From: Macrotrachela quadricornifera
Lineage: Eukaryota; Rotifera; Eurotatoria; Philodinida; Philodinidae
Length of the DNA: 64,000 nucleotides
NCBI GenBank assembly: GCA_022393335.1
Contig: JAJEKB010021088.1
Coordinates: 885,902-949,901, forward strand
Direction: 5' to 3'
The notes beneath the pieces are model-generated. The model searched no databases and was not told the DNA's origin. It saw only the letters and a list, made by a program, of their open reading frames with translations. Position 1 is the first letter of the stretch; each line of letters opens with the position of its first letter. Shown in pieces: positions 11,097 to 21,749 of this stretch. The position numbers and the translations under genes are program-made.

Positions 11097-12961
11097 TTAA
11101 AGAGCCGTTTTTGCTGATGCACCATGTTTACATACTTTTTTACCAAATATAACAACTTCATGTAATGCATAAAATTCTACAAATGAATAAGCTAAAAGAA
11201 CAAATGGTGTTGTTAAAAAATGAAAGAAATTTCGTATAAAAAAAATATTTTCTTTAATATTTAATAATTTTGAAATAAATCCATCAATAATAAATGCAAT
11301 CATAAATGTTAACATTTGTAAAATTAACATACCATACATAATATAATTAATAATAACTGGAACATCTTTAACAAGAAGAAACATAGATAACATTGATGCA
11401 AGACCATATAAACCACTTGTACATAATAAAATTCCATAATAAATAATAAAACTAATACCCCAACAAAAAGCAGCAAATGTTGGCATACGTTTTGCTTTAA
11501 TAATAAAATAATGAAATACTTCAGCTGCACCAATAGTCCAACGACGTGCTTGTCTTGCCCATTCAATAATTTCTTTTTCAATTGTTTCTCCACTTGTTGG
11601 ACCACTTAATACAGGTACAGGTATTAATGAAATTTTTAATCGTTGTCTTGTTACACCCATCCAACGAATAAGACAAATAATATCATCCATTTGATATGCC
11701 GGATGAATATAATTACCTTTTTTTGCAAGACTTAATGAAAATGAAAAGATACTCATTGTATTTATATTAAATGGTATTAATGCACCTAACATAAGAAAAC
11801 TTCTTAATAAAGCTGTTACACGAGTAATAAATGATAAACGATCTAATTTCCAATTATAAAATAATGCTGATTGATATATTGTATTTAATGCTGGTTGATT
11901 TTCTTTTAAATATTTATATGTTAATGCAGATATATATTTTGGTGGAAATTTTGAATCAGCATCACATGTTGTTATTAATATATTATCTATATCATTTTCA
12001 TTAATTTTCATTTGTTGAATAGCCATACGAAGACCATAATTTGAATTTGAACATTTTCCTGGTATTTCATTAGGTACACCATATGGATGAATAGTAAATA
12101 TTATTCTTTCAAATCCACAATTACCAAATTTTTTTTCTAAATATTCACATTTTTCTTCTTTATTTGGTGTACGTTCTTCAAAAGAAATAACCATTGTTAT
12201 TTGTTTTACTTCAGTTTGGTCAGCAATTGTTTGAACACTTTGAACTATTAATTCTAATGGTTCTTTATAACAACTTATTGCAACAATATGATGAATACGC
12301 GTCATTTCAGATTGATTAAAATCTTTAGTAAAATCTTCAGAACAATTTATATACAAAATTAATGCATTTTTCATAGCTAATAAAGCAATAACTAAAAAAA
12401 ACCATATTCTTAAAAATAAAATGAAGAATATCTATACACACTTATCCATTTAAAAACAAATATAGCTTGAATAGATGGTATTATATAATAGGCAATCTTG
12501 TTAGAAATAAATGGAATCCATAATGGAAATGGTACAATTAACCAAATTAGAAAAGTAAATAATAAATTCCAACGAAGTCGTTGACTACCTGCTTTTATAT
12601 CACGATGAAAAGTTAAACCTGTTTCAATAATTGCAGGTGGACATATAGATGAAATAATAATATCTTGATTTTTTGATTCTTCATTGGATACTGATACAAT
12701 ACTGGTAACTCGGGGTCTTTGTAATATTTCATCTATACGTTGTGCTTCTTTTTCTGAATTATCAATTTTTTGTTCAGCTTTTAATGAAAATTGATGAGAT
12801 AATTTTCTTATAGGAGAAGATTTATGTTTCATTGTTGGGTAAAAATCGTCCTGTAATGAAAATCCTCTTTGTTTTTTATTTTCGTCATCAGTAATAGAAC
12901 CATATTTCTGATGATTTTCATCATTAATAAATTGTACAAATTTCTCTGTATTTGTCTTCAT
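11097..12961 (-). CDS. Membrane-bound family 2 glycosyltransferase
   Basis: Two exons, 12961-12442 and 12391-11097, joined by a 50-bp GT-AG intron; 604 aa. The start was taken at 12961, although the frame stays open to 13054. Residues about 120-185 hold two or three membrane segments. A cytosolic GT-A catalytic domain follows with the D-x-D motif DAD (about 316-318), a downstream Asp pair (about 408-409) and Q-x-x-R-W as QARRW (about 453-457). Several membrane helices follow (about 470-585). This is the layout of processive beta-glycosyltransferases such as cellulose, chitin and hyaluronan synthases, or of related GT2 proteins. The enzyme probably polymerises or transfers a UDP-activated sugar at a membrane. 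The product cannot be named from sequence. Splicing inside a membrane helix restores a continuous hydrophobic segment, which supports the join. A transferred (HGT) origin is possible in this lineage but is not shown here. Confidence 0.8.
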
Positions 12962-15200
12962 AATTGTCGATTGAATATACCAATATTCTTTCTTAGTGTT
13001 AATAGATAATTTAATACTTTTCTTTATAAATACGATAGGTAAATTTAAAATCAAGTTAAGATTCGAATAGTATTTTTTTAAATATTGTAATGAAAACAGC
13101 TAATTAATTATATATATTTGTTGAATAGATGATTCCTAAAAGATAATCATTAACATATACATAAAAAACCTTATATAGTAATAACTTGGTTTAAGCTTTT
13201 TTAGTATTTTATGATGACTTTTTTTTCGAAACACTGAAACATGAGGACACAAAATAATTGGTTAGCTTTCAATATTTAGTAAACAGTTTGTTTTTAACTC
13301 AGTACTAGTTATATACATCATTTGTATTTTTGGGCGGACTCATATGATAGTATTGGATGGCTAGTTGTTTTTCTTTATTTAGTAAATAATTTTTTACATT
13401 CGGCGCTGACTACATACACTTCATTTGTGACTTCTTTGATGATGGGATGCTGTTGATCTTTATTACATTTTTCGATTTTATTATAGGATTGAAATATATG
13501 AAGCACTTTCAAAGTTAATAATAGAGGCAAAACAAATTAAAACTTTATTTAAACAGGGGTTAAAAAAAAACATTATTTTAGGTAATTTAGATTATAAATA
13601 GATATATTGTTTTGGTATACTTATTATTTGTCTAAAGATAGAAAAACTAAAACAAAAATTTACTAACTTTTGTTTGAAAGTAAAGATGTACTGATTGTTA
13701 AATTCTGTGTCTATTAGAATTGCTATTGCATTTTAATGGTGATGTATATCTTCACGAAAATAGAATATATATTTACTTTCTACATTGAAAAGTAATAGAA
13801 CTTTAATATGTTTACTGCATCAACATGATCAAATATTATCTTAATGAAGTCTATTTGATCTATTTAAGGTTTATATAAAAGACGTAAATTTCTTTTTACT
13901 TGTTGCTCGCTTTGATCAATATTAATATTTGCAATAATTTACCAATCTTATGATTGGTTCGAGTAAGAAGTAGATGTATTAGAGTCAGCTAGAGTAAATA
14001 AATGATTCCAGCTATTTTTAGCTTGATTATGTAAAACCTAATTTTTAAAGGCTCTATAAGTTCAATTTAGAAGGTTTCGATGTCATTGGAAAACTTAAAG
14101 AATTTTCTACAACTCTAAACTAACTTTAACTATTTGATACCTAAGGTAAATCAATTATTACAGTCATTTTAGCTGGATCCTGTAATATGCAATTTATACG
14201 AGATCTGGACATTATTTCAAGATAATCTTGGTACTAAATATGTTTAGGAAATTGAAATCTATTATCTGAAAGCATTTTAAAGCTTTTATACAAGTATGAA
14301 ATTCTTAAATAGAACCCTTCAAACTTTTAAAGGATACGGTATTGGGTCATTTTTCAAAGGTTTTACTAAATTTCAACTGAAAATTCCATTTAATTTAAAA
14401 TTCTCAACATTAACAAATGTAGTAAGATGTCGAAATGTAAAAAGAAATGTGGATAAGAGTCAATATCACAAAAGCGAATATACTAAATTGTGTTTAAGAG
14501 GCAACTGATGAGAACATAAGAGAATTCAGATTCATAGGGTCTCCTAGCTCGTGTTTGAGTAACAAGATTCACAAAGTGGAACGGTAAATGATCCACAATA
14601 TATATTAGATTGAATGAAATTTCTCCGAAAAAACTAAATGTCAAATATAGTACTAGAGTATTTTTAACAGAAATGCAAAATCTTCCTAATGCGTCCCCGT
14701 CAAGATGGGAAAACTTTTTGAAAAATTACTTTAACCGGGGAAATTTTAAAAATCGATTACAACAGGAAAATTTTTGAAGTCTTTTATAACAGAAAAAGTT
14801 TGAAGAATAATTAATACGGGAAACTGTTGAAAAACTATTATGAGGAGAAACCAAGAGAAAATAGCGAACTTCAAGACTTCACGGGACTTCATAACCGAAT
14901 TCTTAGCTATTCACCCTTGATTTTTTACAGAAAACAGAACAGTATCGTGCATTCAAATTAGTTTCACTTGGGTCGATTGTTTTGAACCTCTTGAGAAAAG
15001 AACAAGGAGACAGAATTCTAATGTCGTATGAACAGTAATAAAAGGAAGAGAACTGTTGCACATTGTTACTTGTGTTTCTGCGATCATAGAAAGTGAATTA
15101 AACACGCTACCCAAAGAACTAGTCCATTACATATCACTATCTCATTTTCTTTGATGGTAAGTCGTCATTTAACAGACAAGATCACACACATCTGTAATTG
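12962..15200. other. Intergenic DNA, no supported gene
   Basis: Simple AT-rich sequence. The 70-codon frame at 14296-14508 shows no domain or splice context. A stretch at about 14690-14870 repeats GGGAAA..TTTGAAAAA-like words and may be an old repeat. Confidence 0.45.
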
Positions 15201-15421
15201 GCCCTCCACAGATGTCGTAGAATGCGTGGAGGTCCTCCTCCTGGTACTTTTTTTTTTGTTTTTTATTTTGTTAGGGTCATAACTTCTTTATTGATCTGCT
15301 ATTTATGGTAGCTCTATATCAAGCCAAAACAGGGAAAAAAAGATTTCGTACCATTCCATAATCTCTAGAAAAAACTTCTGAACAGTGAGAAAGGACGCAA
15401 AACGTAGACATCCACGGAGGG
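15201..15421. repeat. Short element with imperfect terminal inverted repeats
   Basis: The left end CCCTCCACAGATGTC pairs with the inverted right end CCCTCCGTGGATGTC over about 25 bp with mismatches. It is about 220 bp and non-coding. No clear target duplication was found, so its class is uncertain. Confidence 0.4.
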
Positions 15422-17580
15422 TTGATCGTAACAAAATTCAAATAGCTATGCAGAAAATGAAATAATCATTGCAGAACATTAAATAGCTAGACTAACGTTT
15501 TAATACATATGTAAATTTATAAAGAAATATTTGTATCTTTTTGAGAATGAGTCGAATAGAATAATTCAACTGAGCAAACAATTCATTTACGTTTATCACA
15601 ACTTAAACAAATGGAATCGAATCATTAATTCTTGTCAGAAAGAAACAATTGTTATACTTATTTCTGACAGAACAACTTTTGTTGTTTATTAACTGTGATG
15701 AAACATTTCACCTTCAGAAAGTATGTACAAAAAAATTTAATCTATTTGGTTATTTCTATGTTATTCGTTATTTGCTTATGCCCACTCAATATAATTCGTG
15801 TAGTAATGCCAAATTCAACATAAAGAAACAATTCCTTATTTGTTTTTACTTAGTTATCTAAAAATTCATTTTATTCTTTTTTTGTAAGTACTGTACCAAT
15901 AGTGAAATATCCAGTGAAACAGCTACCACTTCAGAAAAGTGGTGGCTGGACACAAATCTTTCTCAGTTATATTATTTTCAATGTATCCTAACAAACACGA
16001 CTGTCTCATTTCAAGCATCATGTCACATTTCTAAAGGTATCCTTGCAATGATACTTTAGATAGTTCCTGAAAACTGATTAATGAAAAGCGCTGGAATAGT
16101 TACTAAGGAAAGTCCTTAAAAGTCACTGGATACTGCAATGAAAACTAAAGATGTGATCATTATTTCATAAATAAGATCATATATATTTCAACAATATATT
16201 TTATTTAATAGAGGATACACTTCTTCTTTTGTTCACTCCGTTCATTACTACACCGCCTTCACTTCACTCTTTGTGTTTAGCGACTCAACACGTTATCAAC
16301 TTCACAAGATAACAACTGATTTTCTTTCCTCCTTCATACAAGGTTAGAGACGTAAACGTGACAATCTATCATCGCTTACCCGTATCAATCGTTAACCGCT
16401 CCAAACCGAACACTTTTCCACTAAAAACCGGTCTGCACTTGATATGATACTTTATCACTGTACTTTAAAAAAAATTAAAATAGAGTCACAATTAGTGCGA
16501 ATCCAACGGATTCGCTGAGCCTTTTCGAAAATAAAGAAAACACATCGTTACATCCTTGGAAAGAAAATTCAGTGCAAAGTCATACGTTTTCTCCAAAATC
16601 TATATAGTCAAACTCCTTAGAACATTTTATAGAAGAGTTCGGAGCTTAACATCAAGGTGCAAGGGTAATTTCAAAATAAGACCGAATATATTGTACCGTA
16701 CACTATTGAAATTAATGCGTAATGTATATATTTTATAGACTCACAAAAACAATTTTTCGAATAATAAAATACATTTTCTTACACTTTCAAGTTTATTCTA
16801 CAACATGCCATAAAGTTTTATTTCGGATTTTGAAACAGATATTTATGCCTGAACTATCGTGTTACGTGGAGAAATGGATATATGGATAACTATATAGATA
16901 TACTTACGAAGTAAATTAATGCTGAAATGTATTGAAGTTATTTTTGTATATGTAGCAAGCAAGCTATTTCGTATATTTATATTCAATAAGGTTACTTGAT
17001 TTTTTTTTCAAGTAATATCTATGTAGATGAATCAACGAACCGTGGTTTTGCATAAGCATGGTGATAAACTGGGTATGGATGAATGTCTTTCATGGATGTA
17101 TTTTTTTTACACCACGTTGCACTACACAGTTTTTTCTCTTTCCTTCGTATTCTTTGTCCAATATAAGAAAAAACAAATGCGTATATACAACTTGGATAAA
17201 CACGTATGATACTAGCTTGATTTAAGCAAACCGACAAATTTAAAGCATTTTAAAGCTTCGTATAACTCTTTCTTCCAGAAAAGGAAAGTATGAATAAAAC
17301 TGGCCTTAGATTTAGATTCCTCGATCTCGATTATCCTTTATTGAAATTTTTACAAAAGTTGAAATTACTATTTATTAACCCCTTGACCATTAACGACGAG
17401 TATATCCGCCAGAGCAATTTCGATGAAAAATATGACTACTATTATTTTCTAATTCTGTTTTCTTTGTGTACTATGAGCCGGCTCTAACTTCGTGCACCTA
17501 CTGTCACTCACGCTACAGATCCTGATATTCCATATCGAGTATGTTAATACTGACAAAAAAAGTAAGAATAAACTGATTAA
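15422..17580. other. Intergenic DNA
   Basis: No supported gene. One unit of the ATTCCTCGATCTCGATTA-type repeat is seen near 17316-17400; related units occur at 20455-20600 and 55930-57560. The remaining open frames are short and unsupported. Confidence 0.45.
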
Positions 17581-17589
17581 TACTTGTTT

Positions 17590-18470
17590 TTTTGTACCCT
17601 AGCTAAAACCTTAATGCCATCAATTTTTTTCACTAATTGTTCATAATGAGTAACAATTCGTGTTAATATATGGTCATCATTTCCTGCTCAACAAAGTATA
17701 AAAGCTAAAATTTCATATTTTTTTGCTTTCGAACGTTCAAGTTTTTCAACATATGATTTTTCATTTAAGACCCTCTCCCCCCCTCAAAACCGATTTTTGG
17801 TGGAAAAGTGAAGTTGCTACCCTTTTTTCCGCTAAAAAGATATGAGTTTGAAGAAAAGGGCTCTCACAGGCTCTGCATTCTGACATGCTCTTTCTAACAA
17901 AAAAAAATAACTATATACAATGAACCTAGACAGAGAAATTTTGGAGATCCGGTAGGCTATTTTTGCTTATCGGATCTCCAAAATTTCTCTGTCCAGATTC
18001 ATTGTATATAGTTATTTTTTTTTGTTAGAAAGAGCATGTCAGAATGCAGAGCCTGTGAGAGCCCTTTTCTTCAAACTCATATCTTTTTAGCGGAAAAAAG
18101 GGTAGCAACTTCACTTTTCCACCAAAAATCGGTTTTGAGGGGGGGGCTTAATGAAAGTTCAAAAGATCTAAATATCTCAATAAAATAAAAAAATGAAAAA
18201 CACATACAAAGGTGTCCTTGGTGTATAACTATTTGATTTATTATCTGATTTTGCTTTTACAACTGGATAATGGATAGCGACTATAGAAAAAAAAAAGATT
18301 ATTATTTTTTTAATTAAAATACCAGCGTCTCCAATTGTAAATTTACTATTAATTATAATTAAATCCTTTGGTGGAAGCCAATAAGCAACATTCAGAAAAT
18401 CTTCTATTGCATCACAAAATGTAAAATTAAATACGCTTCTTTGACGACGATCATCTCAAATCAACAGAGT
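17590..18470 (-). pseudogene. Decayed multi-exon gene split by a MITE
   Basis: On the minus strand, 18450-18310 reads as protein-like sequence (FNFTFCDAIEDFLNVAYW, then LPPKDLIIIN and so on). It is followed after a small intron by AIHYPVVKAK-like sequence. Beyond the palindromic element, 17750-17590 continues as SYVEKLERSKAKKYEIL and, after an in-frame TGA, HILTRIVTHYEQLVKKIDG. Codon use and acidic/basic patterning look coding, but there is an internal stop and the ends are missing. I do not recognise the family. It is most likely a gene broken by the transposon, or a remnant that tolerated the insertion in an intron. Confidence 0.45.
17769..18147. mobile_element. Near-perfect palindromic MITE with TTAA flanks (piggyBac-like)
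   Basis: Two arms of about 175 bp are almost exact reverse complements, separated by a loop of a few dozen bases near 17945-17985. The element is flanked by TTAA at 17765-17768 and 18148-18151. Its ends are rich in C (left) and G (right). TTAA duplication is the hallmark of piggyBac-type transposition. There is no coding capacity. Transcription through it would give a long hairpin RNA. The very low divergence between arms implies recent origin or gene conversion. Confidence 0.75.
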
Positions 18471-18504
18471 GAAATAAATAAAAAAACGAAAAAGAAAAAT
18501 ATTA

Positions 18505-19474
18505 CTTAGGGCAGTCCAAAAGTAGTGTCGGAGTGTCCTTTTCTCCCTTATAAATAGGTCTTGAAAAAAAACTTTTTTTAGCAATCGATAGAGCGGAAAA
18601 AACTGCCTCTTTCTATGCTATTTGATCACCATTCAAGTGATATTATACTAATAAAATTTCGATAAGAACTTTTTTTGTGTAAGTGCAACTGGTAGCAACA
18701 GTGCATATTATAACTCGTGCGTGTTTTCTTTGTTTTTTTTTCCGTCATCTAATAGCTTTTATTAAAAAAACAAAACACATCACAAGATGCAGCGCGAAAA
18801 GTTCTACAATTTACAAGGAACAGTTTATTTCAATTGTGCATTTATTGCTTTCGAAAATTCAAAATTCTGTGCGATCAGTTTTCACCGTTGCAAAAAAAAT
18901 CATTTTTTTCTATGCCAAAGAGAGAATTTTTCTTTCTTCTTTCATTTTTTTACCGTCCGATACGTTTGATTAAAAGCGGGATGTACTACAAGATGCAGCG
19001 TGAAAAGCTCTACTATTTGCACAGTAAATCTTATTGTGATGGTTTTCAAAATACGCAAAATACGCAAAATACTGTGCTACCAATTTTCGCACAGCCAAAA
19101 TTTGATCTCCCAAAGTTTTGTCCGTTTTGAAAACAAAAAGTGGGTGTATAAAAAAAGGTGGTCGTATGGAAATTATAGAGCTTTTCACGCTGCATCTTGT
19201 GATGTGTTTTGTTTTTTTAATAAAAGCTATTAGATGACGGAAAAAAAACAAAGAAAACACGCACGAGTTATAATATGCACTGTTGCTACCAGTTGCAGTT
19301 ACACAAAAAAGTTCTTATCGAAATTTTATTAGTATAATATCACTTGAATGGTGATCAAATAGCATAGAAAGATGCAGTTTTTTCCGCTCTATCGATTGCT
19401 AAAAAAGTTTTTTTTCAAGACCTATTTATAAGGGAGAAAAGGACACTCTGACACTACTTTTGGACTGCCCTAAG
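18505..19474. mobile_element. 970-bp Tc1/mariner-like MITE with ~300-bp terminal inverted repeats
   Basis: Long inverted arms cover about 18505-18815 and 19166-19474 and begin CTTAGGGCAGTCCAAAAG. They are flanked by TA on both sides (18503-18504 and 19475-19476), as expected for Tc1/mariner insertion. The overlapping short open frames inside are not plausible proteins. The inner arm ends carry the GATGCAGCGTGAAAAGCTC-type motif, which also occurs at about 18990-19015 and in the repeats at 303 and 41422, so this element seems to be composite. It needs a transposase in trans. Confidence 0.75.
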
Positions 19475-19793
19475 TATTCACTATCGTTCGATTTTTCCTA
19501 TAAACAGTATAGAAATATCTGTATTTTTCTCACAAGTTCAACAGTAACTGGATTTTTAAAAAATAAAATTTTGAAAGTGCTATCAAAAATCTCCCTTAAC
19601 TGAAAAAATCATTAATTTTGGAATTTATCAAACTTCAGTAGTTCTTAGCTTTCGAAGTTTTCGAGAAAAGTTTTTCAATGTATTGTTTTGGAGATTGCTG
19701 AAATTTTGTCACTTTTAAACTCGGCATTTCGAAATCGAATTGTTAATGATCAAATAATAGTCGAATATATCCTTAAAAATACGTTTATTTTAG

Positions 19794-19863
19794 AAAAAAA
19801 CAATTCTTGATACACCACAATTATTAGTTGAATCACCAACACATCAACTTCCATCACCAAAAA
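19794..19863 (+). other. Possible orphan coding exon
   Basis: A 70-bp segment between a TATTTTAG acceptor and a GTAAGA donor reads KKTILDTPQLLVESPTHQ and onward without a stop. Splice signals and proline-rich coding-like composition suggest a real or relic exon. No neighbouring exon in a compatible frame was found. Confidence 0.3.
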
Positions 19864-20454
19864 GTAAGAAAAATAAAATAATTGAAATTTATTATTTGTT
19901 TGTTTTATTGGATAATACTAATAAATCTAGTATTAAACATCTTATTATTGTTGGTGTCGTTAGTTGAATACTAATATACATTATAACAAAAAGCAAAAAA
20001 TAAAAATTCTTTTACTTGGTATTATTTTTTTCTCTGGTTCGTGTTTTCGTTTGTCATGTTTTGTTTTTTTTGCCGTGTACTTCTATTTGAAATAAATAAT
20101 TAATAAATGAACTGACTTTTTCATAATATTTAAAAACTCTAATTATTAAATTTCTCTTCTTTATAGTTGGACAAGAAATGTTTTCGTATGTCTCGTACTT
20201 TACTGAACTTTTGAACGAAACTTTCAATTTTGAAAACATTGTTCAAGGACAAAGGTTTTGCGCTTTGTTATTGAAAAGTAACTTTTGTTTTCTATATAAA
20301 CAATGAAATATATTTGTTCGCTAACGTCTTTTATTACTCTTAACTATCTATGAATTGAGAAAAGTTTTGTTGGAAAAATTTCACTAGATAGTTTAAAAAA
20401 ACTTAACGATCAAGGAGTTAATTATTAATACTTATTAACATTAACAAGCAAATT

Positions 20455-20600
20455 TCATATTTAGACTCCTCGCTCTCGATTATTCTTGGATCACACTTTC
20501 TCAGAAATTAATTATTAATTGTTAACTAATTAATAATAAACTAATCTCAGATTCGGATTATTCGGACTCAAGTACCCATTGACCAAACTCTTTTTAACTA
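20455..20600. repeat. Diverged repeat units with CTCGATTA and TTAATTA words
   Basis: About 1.5 units of a roughly 70-120 bp repeat with words of the TTTAGACTCCTCG and TAATTATTAATTGTTAACT type. Related units lie near 17316, 55930-56200 and 57260-57560. Confidence 0.45.
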
Positions 20601-21599
20601 TTAGTGAGTTTTCATGGGTTTAGCACATACTGAAACCTGATTGACTTGGATAGACAGTCAAAATTTAAGCATTTTAGCTGTTATATTTAGACGCCATATA
20701 ACTCTTTCTTCCACAACAGGAAATAAATATACTGATATGAAGTAACTCGCAATTAGCATAAACCTCTTTTCATAATCTAGATAGATAAATGACTAAAACT
20801 AACTCATAATAGATCACTGTTATCTAAAGATTTTGTAAATATTTTTAATGCTGGAAGGCGATTAATGCATTCATTATATATAGTATACTATAATATTATT
20901 ATGTGTGTAGAGTGTTCATTGAAAATACGATAAAGTAAACTGTGTAAAATCCCATCGTTGAAATGATATTATTATATATCTTTTCTTCCTTTTTCTTTCA
21001 TTTTACTCCATTACACGAAAAATAAAAATTCAAATTTTTCTCCCACCAATAACGTGTAATGACGATAGAACGATAAAAAAAAAGTAATTTTCTATGAATG
21101 ACTGAATGAGATATTTCCCATCTCGATTTAATAATCACACTAGTGAGAGGTGTAATCAATTAGAATTTTTTTAATAATATGAAGTATACAGCGATACAAC
21201 ACATAACATGTACAACTGAATTTGGCGTTAATATATCAGAATGTTCAATATAAAAATAATTACGAGAACAATGTTTAATGAGAAGTATAAGCTAAAAAAA
21301 TAATAATAAAAATATTGGCAAATTCTTTGTATAGAAAAAAATAGAATGACATATCTTAATGAACTTAACATAATTATTCAATCTGTGTACACATTTTTTA
21401 CAATTTCTTCAAATCTACCAGCTTTTTTTATAACTAACGTTACGGTAATTTAAATATATATTACTTCATCAGTTAATTTATCCTGTTGCTCTAAGGACGA
21501 AAAAACAATTATTGCTAAAAAAAGACTCATATAATGTAGACGAACGAAAAAAAATATAACTACATCAGTACTTATTTATGTTTACCTATTACCATGTGT

Positions 21600-21615
21600 A
21601 CACACACACACACAC
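21600..21615. repeat. (CA)8 microsatellite
   Basis: A run of alternating A and C about 135 bp upstream of the TIR gene start. A short simple repeat with no further inference. Confidence 0.85.
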
Positions 21616-21749
21616 GTAGGCATACATAAATAAGATAACATCTTATTGAAGGCTGTCATATATAATACGCTTAGTTTTTATTTAAAAAATATATATATTC
21701 AAAACACCAACAAAATAACTATACATATCAATCATACTCTCTTCATCGA

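Larger units (their letters stand above)
19475..21749. other. Intergenic DNA upstream of the TIR gene
   Basis: No complete gene is supported. It holds a possible orphan exon, a short repeat cluster and a (CA)n tract, listed separately. The last few hundred bases are presumably the promoter of the TIR gene; no specific element could be assigned. Confidence 0.45.

Noticed and set aside
14296..14508. 70-codon frame rich in Lys and Phe
   Set aside because: No conserved motif or splice support; surroundings look intergenic.
17019..17237. Opposed 60-72 codon frames
   Set aside because: They overlap on opposite strands without features that favour either one.
18683..19260. Several frames of 60-98 codons
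   Set aside because: They lie in the inverted arms and core of the MITE; the mirrored frames arise from its palindromic structure.
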